DNA of 64,000 nucleotides from Enterobacteriaceae bacterium RIT691 (GTDB lineage Bacteria; Pseudomonadota; Gammaproteobacteria; Enterobacterales; Enterobacteriaceae). The notes beneath the pieces are model-generated. The model saw only the letters and a list, made by a program, of their open reading frames with translations, searched no databases and was not told where the DNA came from. How positions within the stretch are numbered: the first letter of the stretch is position 1; each line of letters begins with the position of its first letter. This document shows, in pieces, positions 26,207 through 35,269 of the stretch. The stretch lies in contig WJYM01000006.1 of assembly GCA_009668205.1 (NCBI GenBank), forward strand, positions 248,001-312,000, in the 5' to 3' direction. Position numbers and translations under genes: made by a program.

Positions 26207-27136
26207 ATGGAGATGAACACTGTGCATCCTCTACTGCGTCATTTGGATCTCAACCTGCTGCCGGTCTTCGATGCCCTTTATCGCCATCGCAGCGTAGTGG
26301 CTGCCGCGAATGAACTGGCCATCAGTCCGTCAGCGTTGAGCCACGCCCTTGCTCGTCTTCGGCTCTCCCTTAACGATGATCTTTTTGCGCGTCAGGGCAA
26401 CCAGATGCAGCCGACGCCACGCGCGTTGGAGTTAGCGACGGTGATCAGCAGCGCCCTCACGCATCTCTCTGCTGGCCTGAGCAGCCGTGAGACGTTTGAC
26501 CCGGCCACCAGCCGCCGTCAGTTCACCTTTGCCGCCACGGACTACACCGCAGCACTGCTGTTTCCAGCGCTGATTGCCCGGTTACAGCAAACCGCACCTT
26601 CAGTCACCCTTCGTATTCTGTACTCCAAAGAGTATGACGCCGCCGACGATTTGCTGACCGGAAAAGCCGATTTTGCCGTGGGCTTTGAAGAAGATGAGAT
26701 GTCGCCGCGTGCCGGGCTGGCGTCTCAGGAGCTGCTGCGGGATGATTATGTGGTCGCCGTGCGGGAAGGCAATCCGTTGGTGGGGAAAACGCTCAACCAG
26801 CAGCACTATCTCGCGCTGGGTCATGTGGTGGTGAAACCCTGGAATGAACCGCAGAGAACCATCGACAGCTACCTGCAGCAACAGGGGGTCAGCCGGAAAA
26901 TCGTCGCCGAACTGCCAAGCGTCATGTCCGCACCGTTTATCGTCACCAGCACGGACCTTGCGATCACCTTACCGCGTCGTGGTATTGAACAGCTGTTTGA
27001 CACCACCAAACTGCGGGTATTCCTGCCGCCGTTTCGCATTCCCGGCTACACCCTGAAGCTCTACTTCAGGCCGGGTAACGCCAGCGACAGCAGTCACGCG
27101 TGGATGAAAGAGCAGATCCTGCTGTCGGTAGCGTAG
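26207..27136 (+). CDS. LysR-type transcription regulator (NodD-like branch)
   Basis: The protein has the LysR helix-turn-helix (HLDLNLLPVFDALYRHRSVV, ISPSALSHALARLR) and a substrate domain (QFTFAATDYTAALLFPALIA). The sequence style is that of the NodD/PnbR-like branch. Start candidates are 26207, 26213 and a GTG at 26222; GGAG stands between them and I cannot decide. It runs tail to tail with pcaC and ends three bases before it. It could act on pca, but IclR-type pcaR is the more likely pca regulator, so the target is open. Confidence 0.85.
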   Translation: MEMNTVHPLLRHLDLNLLPVFDALYRHRSVVAAANELAISPSALSHALARLRLSLNDDLFARQGNQMQPTPRALELATVISSALTHLSAGLSSRETFDPATSRRQFTFAATDYTAALLFPALIARLQQTAPSVTLRILYSKEYDAADDLLTGKADFAVGFEEDEMSPRAGLASQELLRDDYVVAVREGNPLVGKTLNQQHYLALGHVVVKPWNEPQRTIDSYLQQQGVSRKIVAELPSVMSAPFIVTSTDLAITLPRRGIEQLFDTTKLRVFLPPFRIPGYTLKLYFRPGNASDSSHAWMKEQILLSVA

Positions 27137-27139
27137 TCG

Positions 27140-27526
27140 TCAGCCCTGGTTGTCCATTTCGTCAAACACCTGCTGCGCCAGGTGCAGCGTGGCGTTGGCG
27201 GCAGGTAATCCACAGTACAGCGCCGAGTGCATGATGAGCTCTTTCAGTTCATCACGGGTGACGCCGTTATTGAACGCCGCTCGCAGGTGCATTTTCAGTT
27301 CAGCTTCCCGGTTAAGCGCAATCAGCATGGCGATGGTAATCATGCTGCGAGTAGGGTGATCCAACCCCGGGCGGGTCCAGATTTCTCCCCAGGCATAGCG
27401 CGTAATGAAGTTTTGGAACTCTTCGTTTAGCGGCGAAAGTTTGTCCAGCGTACGGTCGACATGCGCGTCGCCAAGCACTTTGCGCCGTACCGCCATGCCC
27501 TGCTGATAGCGTGTTTCATCGTTCAT
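27140..27526 (-). CDS. pcaC: 4-carboxymuconolactone decarboxylase PcaC
   Basis: PcaC turns gamma-carboxymuconolactone into beta-ketoadipate enol-lactone in the protocatechuate branch. The 128-residue CMD-family protein starts MNDETRYQQGMAVRRKVLGD and shows the family core RSMITIAMLIALNREAELKMH. I chose the ATG at 27526, after GGGAGCAAC; it overlaps the pcaD end by 11 bases. It is the last gene of the operon. Confidence 0.93.
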   Translation of the reverse strand: MNDETRYQQGMAVRRKVLGDAHVDRTLDKLSPLNEEFQNFITRYAWGEIWTRPGLDHPTRSMITIAMLIALNREAELKMHLRAAFNNGVTRDELKELIMHSALYCGLPAANATLHLAQQVFDEMDNQG

Positions 27527-28280
27527 GGTTGCTCCCAAAAAAAGTCAGCAGCGCGGCGGTAAACGCCCCGGCGGCTTCAACGTTAGATAAGTGCGAGGCA
27601 GGTAACGTCACCACGGAACTTCCCGCAATGTTTTTCGCCAGCGAGTTGGCATCCGCAACAGTCGTCACCGGATCAAATTCTCCGGCGATAATCAGCATTG
27701 GCACGGTAATCGCGCTCACTTCCGCCCGTAAATCGGCAGCCGCCAGTGCTTCACAGCCTTCGGCATACCCTTCAGCATCCATTTTTGCTAACGAATGAAC
27801 CAGCTGTTCCACGTCCTGCGGATGGTGCTGGCGAAATTCACGGGTAAACCAGCGATCGGCCGTGCCTGCGGCGACAACGCCCATCCCTTCCTGGCGCACC
27901 GCACGCGCACGCGACAGCCAGCTTGCCTGATCGCCAATTTTGGCGGCGGTATTCGCCACCGCCAGCGCGTGAAAACGCTCTGGGGCAAAACGCGCAAGCC
28001 ACAGCCCCGTCAGACCACCGACCGAAATCCCACAAAAACAGGCTTTATCGATATTGAGGTGATCGAGCAGCGAAATCACATCTTCCCCTAATTGGGCGAG
28101 TGTGACTTTGCCGCGTTTGGTCGTTTGACCGTGACCATGGGTGTCGTAACGCAGCACGCGAAAATGTGCAGTGAGCGCCTGTATTTGCGGCTGCCATAAC
28201 GACAGCGTGGTCCCCATTGAATTGGACAACACCAATACGGGTGCCCCTTCCGGGCCGTCAATCTGATAGTGAAGCAACAT
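27516..28280 (-). CDS. pcaD: 3-oxoadipate enol-lactonase PcaD
   Basis: An alpha/beta hydrolase that opens the enol-lactone to beta-ketoadipate. The nucleophile elbow is CGISVGG, with LVLSNSMGTTLSLW before it (oxyanion) and ASHLSNVEA holding the catalytic His. The ATG at 28280 after AGGAGCAGTGCC gives 254 residues and overlaps the pcaB end. The longer upstream frame is antisense-free but lies inside pcaB and is not used. Confidence 0.93.
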   Translation of the reverse strand: MLLHYQIDGPEGAPVLVLSNSMGTTLSLWQPQIQALTAHFRVLRYDTHGHGQTTKRGKVTLAQLGEDVISLLDHLNIDKACFCGISVGGLTGLWLARFAPERFHALAVANTAAKIGDQASWLSRARAVRQEGMGVVAAGTADRWFTREFRQHHPQDVEQLVHSLAKMDAEGYAEGCEALAAADLRAEVSAITVPMLIIAGEFDPVTTVADANSLAKNIAGSSVVTLPASHLSNVEAAGAFTAALLTFFGSNHER

Positions 28281-29622
28281 GGCACTGCTCCTGATATCGC
28301 GCCAGCACCTGGCGCACAAAATGGGTGGCACTGCCGGTCGCCCGTGAAGGGTCCAGCAGCGTCGTGATGTCGTCTGAATGTAAATGCGTGGTAATACGGG
28401 GATCGTTTTCCAGCAGTTGCTGCAGGGGCCGTTTTTCATCGAGCGCACGGTGGCACAGGGACTCAACAAGGTGGTGGGCCTCCTGTTTGCCAATAAAAGC
28501 GGCCAGTGCCAGTGTCACGCTCTCGGCCATAATCAGGCCATGAGTGATCTCCAGGTCTTTGCGCATTTTCTGGCTATCCACCTGCATACCCGCGATCAAT
28601 TGTTCACTCTGTACCAGCACTCCGCCCGCCAGCGTCAGCAGGTCTGGCAGCACTTCCCATTCGGCCTGCCAGCCGCCCAGCGCCCTTTCATGCTGCTGGA
28701 GTTGGCTGGCATACAGCGTGGCCATCAGACCTGGCATGCGTTGTACCGCGGTGAGGATGGCCGCGCAGCCGACCGGATTACGTTTATGCGGCATCGCGGA
28801 AGACCCCCCGCGACCGGCAACGACCGGTTCACTGACTTCCGCCACTTCCGTTTGCATCAGCAGCGAAAAATCATTGGCGAATTTACCGAGCGTCGCACAC
28901 ACACCAGCGTACCAGTGCCCCACGTCCAGCAGGCGATCGCGCTGGCTGTGCCAGGGGGTGTCCGCCAGCGTTAAATCCAACTCACGCGCCAGCTGCGCAG
29001 CCACCGCAGGGCCATCCGCATTGAGCGAGGCCAGCGTGCCGGCCGCACCGCCAAACTGCAACACCAGCACCCGCTCGCGCATTTCGTGCAGCCGTGACTG
29101 CCAGCGCAGCAGAGCATCCAGCGTCCCGGCAAGCTTCAGCCCGAAGGTGATTGGCAGCGCATGCTGCATCCAGGTGCGTCCAGGCATGACCGTCGCGCTG
29201 TGCTTTTCAACCTGCGCAGCCAGCGAGCGCAGCACAGCGTTCAGTCGCTTATCCGTGGCGTTCAGCGCTTCACGCAGCTGCAGCACCCATCCGCTATCGA
29301 TGACATCCTGGCTGGTCGCTCCCCAGTGCACATACCGCGCCGCCTGGGTATCCTGTGCTTTCACGTTGGCGGTCAGCTGTTTGACCAGCGGAATGGCAAG
29401 ATTGCCTGCATCCGCCGCGCTCTGCGCAAGTGCCGCTAACGCGATATTCTCAACCTTGCAGGCACGCCCGATAGCGGCCACAGCCTCAACCGGGATCACC
29501 CCGCATTTTGCTTCCGCCCGCGCCAGCGCCGCCTCAAAATCCAGCATAGACTGCACGGTTTGCCGGTCGCTGAAAATAGCCGTCAGCTCGCTTTGGCGCA
29601 GCAGCGGCGTGAAGAGATCCAT
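28258..29622 (-). CDS. pcaB: 3-carboxy-cis,cis-muconate cycloisomerase PcaB
   Basis: PcaB belongs to the fumarase/aspartase superfamily and forms gamma-carboxymuconolactone from beta-carboxymuconate. The superfamily signature GGSSAMPHKRNPVGCAAIL is intact, and HWGATSQDVIDSG is the second active-site block. The 454 residues fit the family. The gene starts nine bases after pcaF ends, within one operon. A 363-codon frame on the other strand is a GC-rich shadow. Confidence 0.94.
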   Translation of the reverse strand: MDLFTPLLRQSELTAIFSDRQTVQSMLDFEAALARAEAKCGVIPVEAVAAIGRACKVENIALAALAQSAADAGNLAIPLVKQLTANVKAQDTQAARYVHWGATSQDVIDSGWVLQLREALNATDKRLNAVLRSLAAQVEKHSATVMPGRTWMQHALPITFGLKLAGTLDALLRWQSRLHEMRERVLVLQFGGAAGTLASLNADGPAVAAQLARELDLTLADTPWHSQRDRLLDVGHWYAGVCATLGKFANDFSLLMQTEVAEVSEPVVAGRGGSSAMPHKRNPVGCAAILTAVQRMPGLMATLYASQLQQHERALGGWQAEWEVLPDLLTLAGGVLVQSEQLIAGMQVDSQKMRKDLEITHGLIMAESVTLALAAFIGKQEAHHLVESLCHRALDEKRPLQQLLENDPRITTHLHSDDITTLLDPSRATGSATHFVRQVLARYQEQCHVASLSD

Positions 29623-29631
29623 TCCGACTCC

Positions 29632-30834
29632 TTAAACGCGTTCAATAATCAGCGCGATCCCCTGACCTACGCCGATGCACATGGTACAGAGCGCGAAACG
29701 CCCCCCTGTGCGTTTGAGCTGATACGCTGCCGTCATCGCCAGACGCCCCCCGGAAGCCCCCAGTGGATGCCCGAGTGCAATGGCTCCCCCGTTCGGATTC
29801 ACCTGCGGCGCATCGTCCGGCAGGCCCAGTGAGCGGGTCACAGCCAGCGCCTGGGCGGCGAAAGCCTCGTTCAATTCGATAACGTCCATCTGATCCAGGG
29901 TCAGCCCGGTTTGCGCCAGCACCTTTTGCACCGCCGGTGCAGGGCCATAACCCATAATGCGCGGGGCCAGCCCTGCCGTCGCCACGCCGACCACGCGTGC
30001 CAGCGGCTGTAAATCGTGCATCGCCATCGCCTGTTCACTGGCCAGCAGCAGCGCGCAGGCACCGTCATTCACCCCCGACGCATTCCCCGCCGTGACGCTG
30101 CCGTCGGCGCGAACGACGCCTTTCAGTTTAGCCAGCGCCTCCAGTGAAGTACTGCGCGGATGTTCATCAGTAGCAAAAATCAGCGCTTCGCCTCTTTTTT
30201 GTGACACTGTCACGGAAATCAACTCCTCCGCGAAAAGCCCCTTCTCCTGCGCCAGCGCCGTACGCTGTTGACTGCGCAGCGCAAAAGCGTCCTGATCGGC
30301 GCGGGAAATACCAAATTCCTGCGCCACGTTTTCCGCGGTTTCAGGCATAGAATCTACCCCATACAGCGCTTTCATCAGCGGATTGATAAAACGCCAGCCG
30401 ATAGTGGTGTCTTCCATTTTCATGCTGCGGCTCCAGGCGCTCTCCGCCTTGCCCATCACGAAAGGTGCTCGCGACATACTTTCAACACCACCGGCAATCA
30501 TGAGCTGCGTTTCGCCGCTTTTAATGGCCCGCGCCGCGACGCCGATCGCATCCAGGCTTGAACCACACAGACGATTAATGGTGCTTCCCGGCACGGTTTC
30601 GGGCAAGCCCGCCAGCAGCAGCGCCATCCGCGCGACATTGCGGTTGTCTTCCCCTGCCTGGTTGGCGCAGCCCAAAATCACATCATCAATCAGCGCCGGA
30701 TTCAGCCCACGATGACGCTCCAGTAATGCTTTCAGCGGCAGCGCCGCAAGATCATCCGCCCTGACCGTGGCTAAAGTCCCGCCAAACCGGCCAAACGGCG
30801 TGCGCACTGCATCGCAGATAAATGCCTGATTCAT
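29632..30834 (-). CDS. pcaF: 3-oxoadipyl-CoA thiolase PcaF
   Basis: PcaF splits beta-ketoadipyl-CoA into acetyl-CoA and succinyl-CoA, the last step of the pathway. The 400-residue thiolase has the nucleophile Cys in [11 protein letters not shown], the His in [14 protein letters not shown] and the second Cys in [10 protein letters not shown]. It starts [19 protein letters not shown]. It lies between pcaJ (10 bases) and pcaB (9 bases). Confidence 0.95.
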   Translation of the reverse strand: MNQAFICDAVRTPFGRFGGTLATVRADDLAALPLKALLERHRGLNPALIDDVILGCANQAGEDNRNVARMALLLAGLPETVPGSTINRLCGSSLDAIGVAARAIKSGETQLMIAGGVESMSRAPFVMGKAESAWSRSMKMEDTTIGWRFINPLMKALYGVDSMPETAENVAQEFGISRADQDAFALRSQQRTALAQEKGLFAEELISVTVSQKRGEALIFATDEHPRSTSLEALAKLKGVVRADGSVTAGNASGVNDGACALLLASEQAMAMHDLQPLARVVGVATAGLAPRIMGYGPAPAVQKVLAQTGLTLDQMDVIELNEAFAAQALAVTRSLGLPDDAPQVNPNGGAIALGHPLGASGGRLAMTAAYQLKRTGGRFALCTMCIGVGQGIALIIERV

Positions 30835-30844
30835 TGTGAGTTCC

Positions 30845-31501
30845 TTACGCGCTTTCCGCCAGTTGATTAAAGGTGAGTGTGACAGGCGTCATGCGCTGCA
30901 GCTCCTCGAAAGAGAGACCATTGAAAATTTCGCGCACTACCGGGCCGGATGGCGTGATATCAATCACCGCCAGATCGGTATAAATGCGACTGACGCAGCC
31001 CACACCGGTCAGCGGATAGCTGCAGTGTTCCACCAGCTTGCACTCGCCGTCGCGGGTTAGGTGATCCATCATGACAAACACCTGACGGGCGCCGATGGCC
31101 AGATCCATCGCCCCACCGACTGCCGGAATGGCATCCGGCGCACCGGTGCTCCAGTTGGCCAAATCGCCGCTGGCGGAAACCTGGTAGGCCCCCAGCACGC
31201 AGATATCAAGATGTCCGCCGCGCATCATGGCGAACGAGTCGCCGTGGTGGAAATAACAGCCGCCCGCCAGCAGTGTGACAAACTCTTTCCCGGCGTTAAT
31301 CAGCTCGGGATCTTCTTCCCCCGGCAGGGGTTTTGGCCCCATCCCCAGCAGGCCATTTTCGCTGTGCAGGAATATTTCTTTATCGGCCGGAAGATAGTTG
31401 GCAATGCGCGTTGGCAGCCCAATACCCAGATTGACGTATGCGCCTTCCGGGATATCCTGCGCCACCCGTTGGGCCATCTCATCGCGTGTCAGCTTTTGCA
31501 T
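30845..31501 (-). CDS. pcaJ: 3-oxoadipate CoA-transferase subunit B PcaJ
   Basis: With PcaI it moves CoA from succinyl-CoA to beta-ketoadipate. The 218-residue protein starts MQKLTRDEMAQRVAQDIPEG and has the active-site glutamate in HSENGLLGMGP. I set the start at 31501, after GAGGAGAATCAC. Its start lies 10 bases after the pcaI stop. Confidence 0.95.
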   Translation of the reverse strand: MQKLTRDEMAQRVAQDIPEGAYVNLGIGLPTRIANYLPADKEIFLHSENGLLGMGPKPLPGEEDPELINAGKEFVTLLAGGCYFHHGDSFAMMRGGHLDICVLGAYQVSASGDLANWSTGAPDAIPAVGGAMDLAIGARQVFVMMDHLTRDGECKLVEHCSYPLTGVGCVSRIYTDLAVIDITPSGPVVREIFNGLSFEELQRMTPVTLTFNQLAESA

Positions 31502-31511
31502 GTGATTCTCC

Positions 31512-32198
31512 TCAGGCGCTTTGTGCAGCATTCAGGTTAGCCAGCGAGAAAACACGCTGAACGAAAATTCCCGGCGTCACGACGTGTTCAGGGTCAAGGG
31601 AACCCAGCGGTACCAGTTCTGACACTTCTGCGATGGTTGTTTTCGCCGCCGTCGCCATGATCGGACCAAAGTTTCGCGCCGCTTTACGGTAAATCAGGTT
31701 GCCCCAGCGATCGGCCTGATGCGCTTTAATCAGGGCGAAATCGGCGTGAATTGGGTATTCCAGCACATAATGACGACCGTCAATTTCCCGCGTCTCTTTG
31801 CCTTCCGCCAGGGGAGTGCCGTAACCCGTCGGGGTAAACACGGCACCCAGTCCGGCACCCGCGGCCTGAATACGCGCCGCCAGATTCCCCTGCGGCACCA
31901 GCTCCAGCGCCACCTTTCCCCGACGATAGAGGTCGTCAAAAATCTGCGAGTCAACCTGACGCGGGAACGAGCAAATCATTTTGCGCACGCGTCCAGCCTT
32001 CAGCAGTGCCGCCAATCCTACTTCGCCGTTACCGGCGTTGTTGTTAATGATGGTCAGGTCGCGGGCGCCATGCGCTATCAGGGCATCAATCAGGTAAGTG
32101 GGCTGTCCGGCCGGGCCGAAGCCGCCAATCATAATGGTGGCGCCATCGGGGATCCCGGCGATAGCCAGTTCCAGCGTCTGAACGCTTTTGTCGATCAT
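31512..32198 (-). CDS. pcaI: 3-oxoadipate CoA-transferase subunit A PcaI
   Basis: The 228-residue subunit starts MIDKSVQTLELAIAGIPDG and carries the CoA-binding glycine block MIGGFGPAGQP. The ATG at 32198 follows AAGGAGCGACCTG. It is the first gene of pcaIJFBDC and divergent from pcaR, with PcaR boxes between them. Confidence 0.95.
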   Translation of the reverse strand: MIDKSVQTLELAIAGIPDGATIMIGGFGPAGQPTYLIDALIAHGARDLTIINNNAGNGEVGLAALLKAGRVRKMICSFPRQVDSQIFDDLYRRGKVALELVPQGNLAARIQAAGAGLGAVFTPTGYGTPLAEGKETREIDGRHYVLEYPIHADFALIKAHQADRWGNLIYRKAARNFGPIMATAAKTTIAEVSELVPLGSLDPEHVVTPGIFVQRVFSLANLNAAQSA

Positions 32199-32214
32199 CA
32201 GGTCGCTCCTTGTT

Positions 32215-32229
32215 GTGCGGTTATCGCAC
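32215..32229 (-). promoter_or_regulatory. PcaR box 1
   Basis: GTGCG-GTTAT-CGCAC is a perfect five-base inverted repeat 16 bases upstream of pcaI. It differs by two bases from the PcaR box as I remember it from Pseudomonas (GTTCGATAATCGCAC). Confidence 0.65.
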
Positions 32230-32298
32230 TTCTTTGCGTTGTTCGCACAAAATGTGACCCGCTTAACGATGTCGGTCAAGGGCGATAATCGAAATATG

Positions 32299-32313
32299 GT
32301 GCGATTATCGAAC
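32299..32313 (+). promoter_or_regulatory. PcaR box 2
   Basis: GTGCGATTATCGAAC reads on the other strand as GTTCGATAATCGCAC, identical to the PcaR box I remember from Pseudomonas putida. It stands 43 bases before the pcaR ATG and should serve autoregulation. A partial copy (GCGATAATCG) lies next to it at 32282-32291. Confidence 0.7.
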
Positions 32314-32355
32314 ATCCTGTATCTTTAGCGACAAATTGTGATCGGAGGCAAAAAC

Positions 32356-33162
32356 ATGAACAAACATCCTGACGATCTGCTGGCGGGAGAAAATGAACCG
32401 TTTAAGGGCGATCCAAATTTTATGGCTTCGCTTGCGCGCGGGTTGGAAGTGATTCAGGCGTTTACGCCGCAGCGCCCGGTGCTGTCCATTTCACAGATCA
32501 GCCAGAAAACGGGGATCCCGCGTGCGGCGGTGCGCCGCTGTCTGTATACGTTGGGTAAGCTGGGTTTTGTTTATGCGGAAGACGGTAAAAACTTCCAGCT
32601 GCGTCCGCGCATTTTGTCGCTCGGTCACGCCTGGCTGGCGTCCACTCCGCTCGCGCGTTCGGCACAGCCCGTGCTTAAACACCTGAGCGAAATGCTCAAT
32701 GAATCCTGTTCTATCGCCACGCTCGACGGCGACGATATTCTGTATATCGCACGCGCTTCCAGTTCCAGGATCATGACCATCGACCTGGACATTGGCAGCC
32801 GCCTGCCCGCGTGGGCCACCTCGATGGGTCGTGTGCTGTTGAGCGGCCAACCGGAAGAGAAGCTGAACGACATGCTGGCGCGGGTGACGATGATTCGCTA
32901 CACGCCGCAAACGGTGGATTCGGTGAGTCAGCTACGGGCGGAACTAAAGCGCGTTCGTCAGCAGGGCTATGCGCTTAACGATCAGGAGCTGGAGATGGGA
33001 TTGCGTTCGCTCGCCGTGCCGCTGTTCAATCCTCAGGGGCATATTGTCGCCGCGCTTAACGTGGGAGTGCATGCCGGGCAGGTTTCGGCCCACGAGATGA
33101 TTGAACGCGTCCTGCCTGAATTGCAAAAAGCGGCGAAAGAGCTGACGCTGCTGTTGCGTTAA
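32356..33162 (+). CDS. pcaR: IclR-family regulator PcaR
   Basis: The 268-residue protein has an IclR winged helix (ISQISQKTGIPRAAVRRCLY) and the IclR effector domain ending HEMIERVLPELQKAAKE. PcaR activates pca genes with beta-ketoadipate in pseudomonads. The ATG at 32356 after GGAGGCAAAAAC is a better start than the GTG at 32338. It is divergent from pcaI and its end overlaps smrA by four bases. Confidence 0.92.
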   Translation: MNKHPDDLLAGENEPFKGDPNFMASLARGLEVIQAFTPQRPVLSISQISQKTGIPRAAVRRCLYTLGKLGFVYAEDGKNFQLRPRILSLGHAWLASTPLARSAQPVLKHLSEMLNESCSIATLDGDDILYIARASSSRIMTIDLDIGSRLPAWATSMGRVLLSGQPEEKLNDMLARVTMIRYTPQTVDSVSQLRAELKRVRQQGYALNDQELEMGLRSLAVPLFNPQGHIVAALNVGVHAGQVSAHEMIERVLPELQKAAKELTLLLR

Positions 33163-33722
33163 CGACTGCGTTTAGCGTGGCGCTCCCAGTTATCCTGTTT
33201 TGCCTGTTCTGATTTTTTCAGCGCCACATAACAGGCCCCGCTGCCGCCGTGATGCGGCAGCGCGCTACAGAAGGCCTGAACGTCATCAAACTCCGTCAAC
33301 CAGCGCGCCAGATAGCTGCGAATGATATTGGCATGGGTGTTGTCAGCTTTACCTTTGCCGTGAATGATCAGCACGTTGCGCAAGCCATCTTTATGCGCCT
33401 GATGAATGAATGCGAACAACATTTGGCGGCACTGTTCTATTGGCAGCCCCAGCAGCGTCAGGCTGGCCTGTTGGCTGTATTTCCCTAACCGGAGCTTATC
33501 CAACACGCCGTTTTGCAGGCCTTCGCGCTTAAATTCCAGCGGTGTCCCCAGCGGCACAATATCCAAAAAACCGGTAGTGAGAAAATTATCAAGCTGGAGG
33601 GTGTCAATGCGCTGCGGCGCGCGCGCGTTTCGGCTCGGCTGCCAGTGGATATCCACGTTGCGTTTCAGGGACTGGACATCTTCCATGGCGTCAAGAAACA
33701 ATGATTTGTCGTCAGGGTTCAT
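33159..33722 (-). CDS. smrA: Smr-domain DNA endonuclease SmrA
   Basis: A 187-residue protein, the length of E. coli SmrA (YdaL), starting MNPDDKSLFLDAMEDVQSL. The Smr domain is in the C-terminal half: GLRNVLIIHGKGKADNTHA and ALPHHGGSGACYVAL. The family has DNA-nicking activity. The start at 33722 leaves eight bases after AGGAGG. Confidence 0.94.
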   Translation of the reverse strand: MNPDDKSLFLDAMEDVQSLKRNVDIHWQPSRNARAPQRIDTLQLDNFLTTGFLDIVPLGTPLEFKREGLQNGVLDKLRLGKYSQQASLTLLGLPIEQCRQMLFAFIHQAHKDGLRNVLIIHGKGKADNTHANIIRSYLARWLTEFDDVQAFCSALPHHGGSGACYVALKKSEQAKQDNWERHAKRSR

Positions 33723-34560
33723 CTTCATCTCCTCCTGCTACCGCGACATCTGAGGACGTACTATAGCCGTGGCCTCTCTGATGCTCAATACGTTTGTTTT
33801 CGTCTAATCATTCACCAGAAGAATATATTATTGCTGCTTTTTCAATCTATCCATAAGGCAAATATTTAACCACCACTTAACTAAAATTTATTCAGGGTAA
33901 CACGCTGAAAGAGTGTTAATGAAATGTGAAAGCCATCACCTAAATAATAGTGGTAAATGATCGTCAGTTCGCTATAACTGTATTACCCGCACAGCGGAGT
34001 AAAGTGTGGGGACAATTTACGGAAAGTGCTGTGTATACTGCAGGATCTGGCGGATGTCGACAGATCCTGTTTTTTTATGCCCGAAATGGCTGCACGCAAA
34101 AATAGATTATTTTCAAGAGGCGCAATACACAACCCATAAAAATCAAGAGGTTCAGCACTGCCTTGCAAAGCAAACACCGCTTTTGATGTTCGCCATTGTT
34201 GCAACCAGCGCCTTTGCCAATCCCCTCTTCAGGGCGCGAGTATCATATATTCTGCGACGCGTCGATGCTTGTGAATATATTTTACCTTCTGGTCCACTCC
34301 AAAATAAAAACCCTGATGCTTTATCAGCAAAGTGAAAAACTCACCGCCCTTCTTTATTGTTTTAAAAAAATAAACAAACCACCGAAAGCTTCACTTTTAC
34401 GGCGTTCGATTTCCTGGTCGCAGACTCATCGCCCGCGCCTGTGCATTGCGCGTTGTACTTATCCTTTTAGAGGTATAGTTGCGCCAGGGTCTGGCGTGGT
34501 ATCGTGGCTCTCTCCCCATCAGATTGACGGATAACCCCGTAACATCACTAAGGAATCGTA
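33723..34560. other. long intergenic region smrA-ogt
   Basis: About 840 bases, AT-rich in the left half, hold only an orphan intrinsic terminator (34041-34076). Plus-strand frames of up to 112 codons cross the region, but none has a ribosome site or protein-like features. In E. coli this interval holds other genes (abgTBAR, as I recall), which are absent. Confidence 0.5.
34041..34076 (+). terminator. orphan intrinsic terminator, possible small RNA 3' end
   Basis: CAGGATCTG (34041-34049) and CAGATCCTG (34061-34069) pair perfectly around an 11-base loop and are followed by seven T. No gene lies upstream on this strand for over 800 bases, so it may end an unannotated small RNA. TATACT at 34034-34039 or TATAAC further upstream could be -10 elements. 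Confidence 0.75.
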
Positions 34561-35076
34561 ATGCTGAGATTGCTTGAAGATAAAATTGCCACTCCGCTTG
34601 GGCCACTGTGGATCCTGTGTGATGAGCAATTTCATCTGCGTGCCGTGGAGTGGGAAGAGTACAGCGACAGAATGACGCAATTGCTGGAACTTCACTATCG
34701 GGTAGAAGGCTATGAGCGCGTGGCAGCCACGGATCCCAACGGTCTGTCTACCAAAATGAAAGCCTATTTCGACGGTGACCTCAGTATTATCGAAACGCTG
34801 CCAAGTGCGACGGCGGGAACCCCTTTCCAGCGAGAAGTGTGGCAGGCGCTTCGGACAATCCCCTGCGGCCAGGTGATGCATTACGGTCAGTTGGCCGAAC
34901 AGTTGGGTCGTCCAGGTGCCGCTCGTGCGGTCGGGGCGGCAAACGGTTCAAATCCGGTCAGCGTTGTGGTGCCCTGTCACCGGGTGATTGGGCGTAATGG
35001 CACCATGACTGGGTATGCCGGTGGCGTGCAGCGCAAAGAGTGGTTATTGCGTCATGAAGGTTATCTGCTGCTTTGA
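34561..35076 (+). CDS. ogt: methylated-DNA-protein cysteine methyltransferase Ogt
   Basis: Ogt removes O6-alkyl groups from guanine by a one-time transfer to its own cysteine. The acceptor is Cys139 in VVPCHRVIG; the DNA-binding helix is [20 protein letters not shown]. The 171 residues are the E. coli length. The gene precedes fnr on the same strand, as in E. coli. Confidence 0.96.
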   Translation: MLRLLEDKIATPLGPLWILCDEQFHLRAVEWEEYSDRMTQLLELHYRVEGYERVAATDPNGLSTKMKAYFDGDLSIIETLPSATAGTPFQREVWQALRTIPCGQVMHYGQLAEQLGRPGAARAVGAANGSNPVSVVVPCHRVIGRNGTMTGYAGGVQRKEWLLRHEGYLLL

Positions 35077-35236
35077 TAATAAGTGCTTTCTAAAGCAGTC
35101 ACGGCATTATCTCAGGAAAAATGACTGCATTAAACGTTGATTTATCATAACGATAGTGCCATTTGGCACTATCCCCTGTTTATATTGCGTGAATCAGGCT
35201 TCCGACACTTACTTGCTCACCAAAAAGATGTTAAAA

Positions 35237-35250
35237 TTGACAAATATCAA
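35237..35250 (+). promoter_or_regulatory. FNR box in the fnr promoter
   Basis: TTGAC-AAAT-ATCAA matches the FNR consensus TTGAT-N4-ATCAA with one change. It lies 19 bases before the fnr ATG, close to the likely transcription start, as in the autorepressed E. coli promoter. Confidence 0.8.
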
Positions 35251-35269
35251 TTAAGGCTCGAGCAAATCT

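Noticed and set aside
28544-29635. 363-codon open frame on the plus strand
   Set aside because: It is antisense to pcaB, which has an intact superfamily signature; the frame is a by-product of GC-rich codon use.
34006-34335. 109-codon open frame in the smrA-ogt gap
   Set aside because: It crosses the terminator hairpin, lacks a ribosome site, and its composition is not protein-like.
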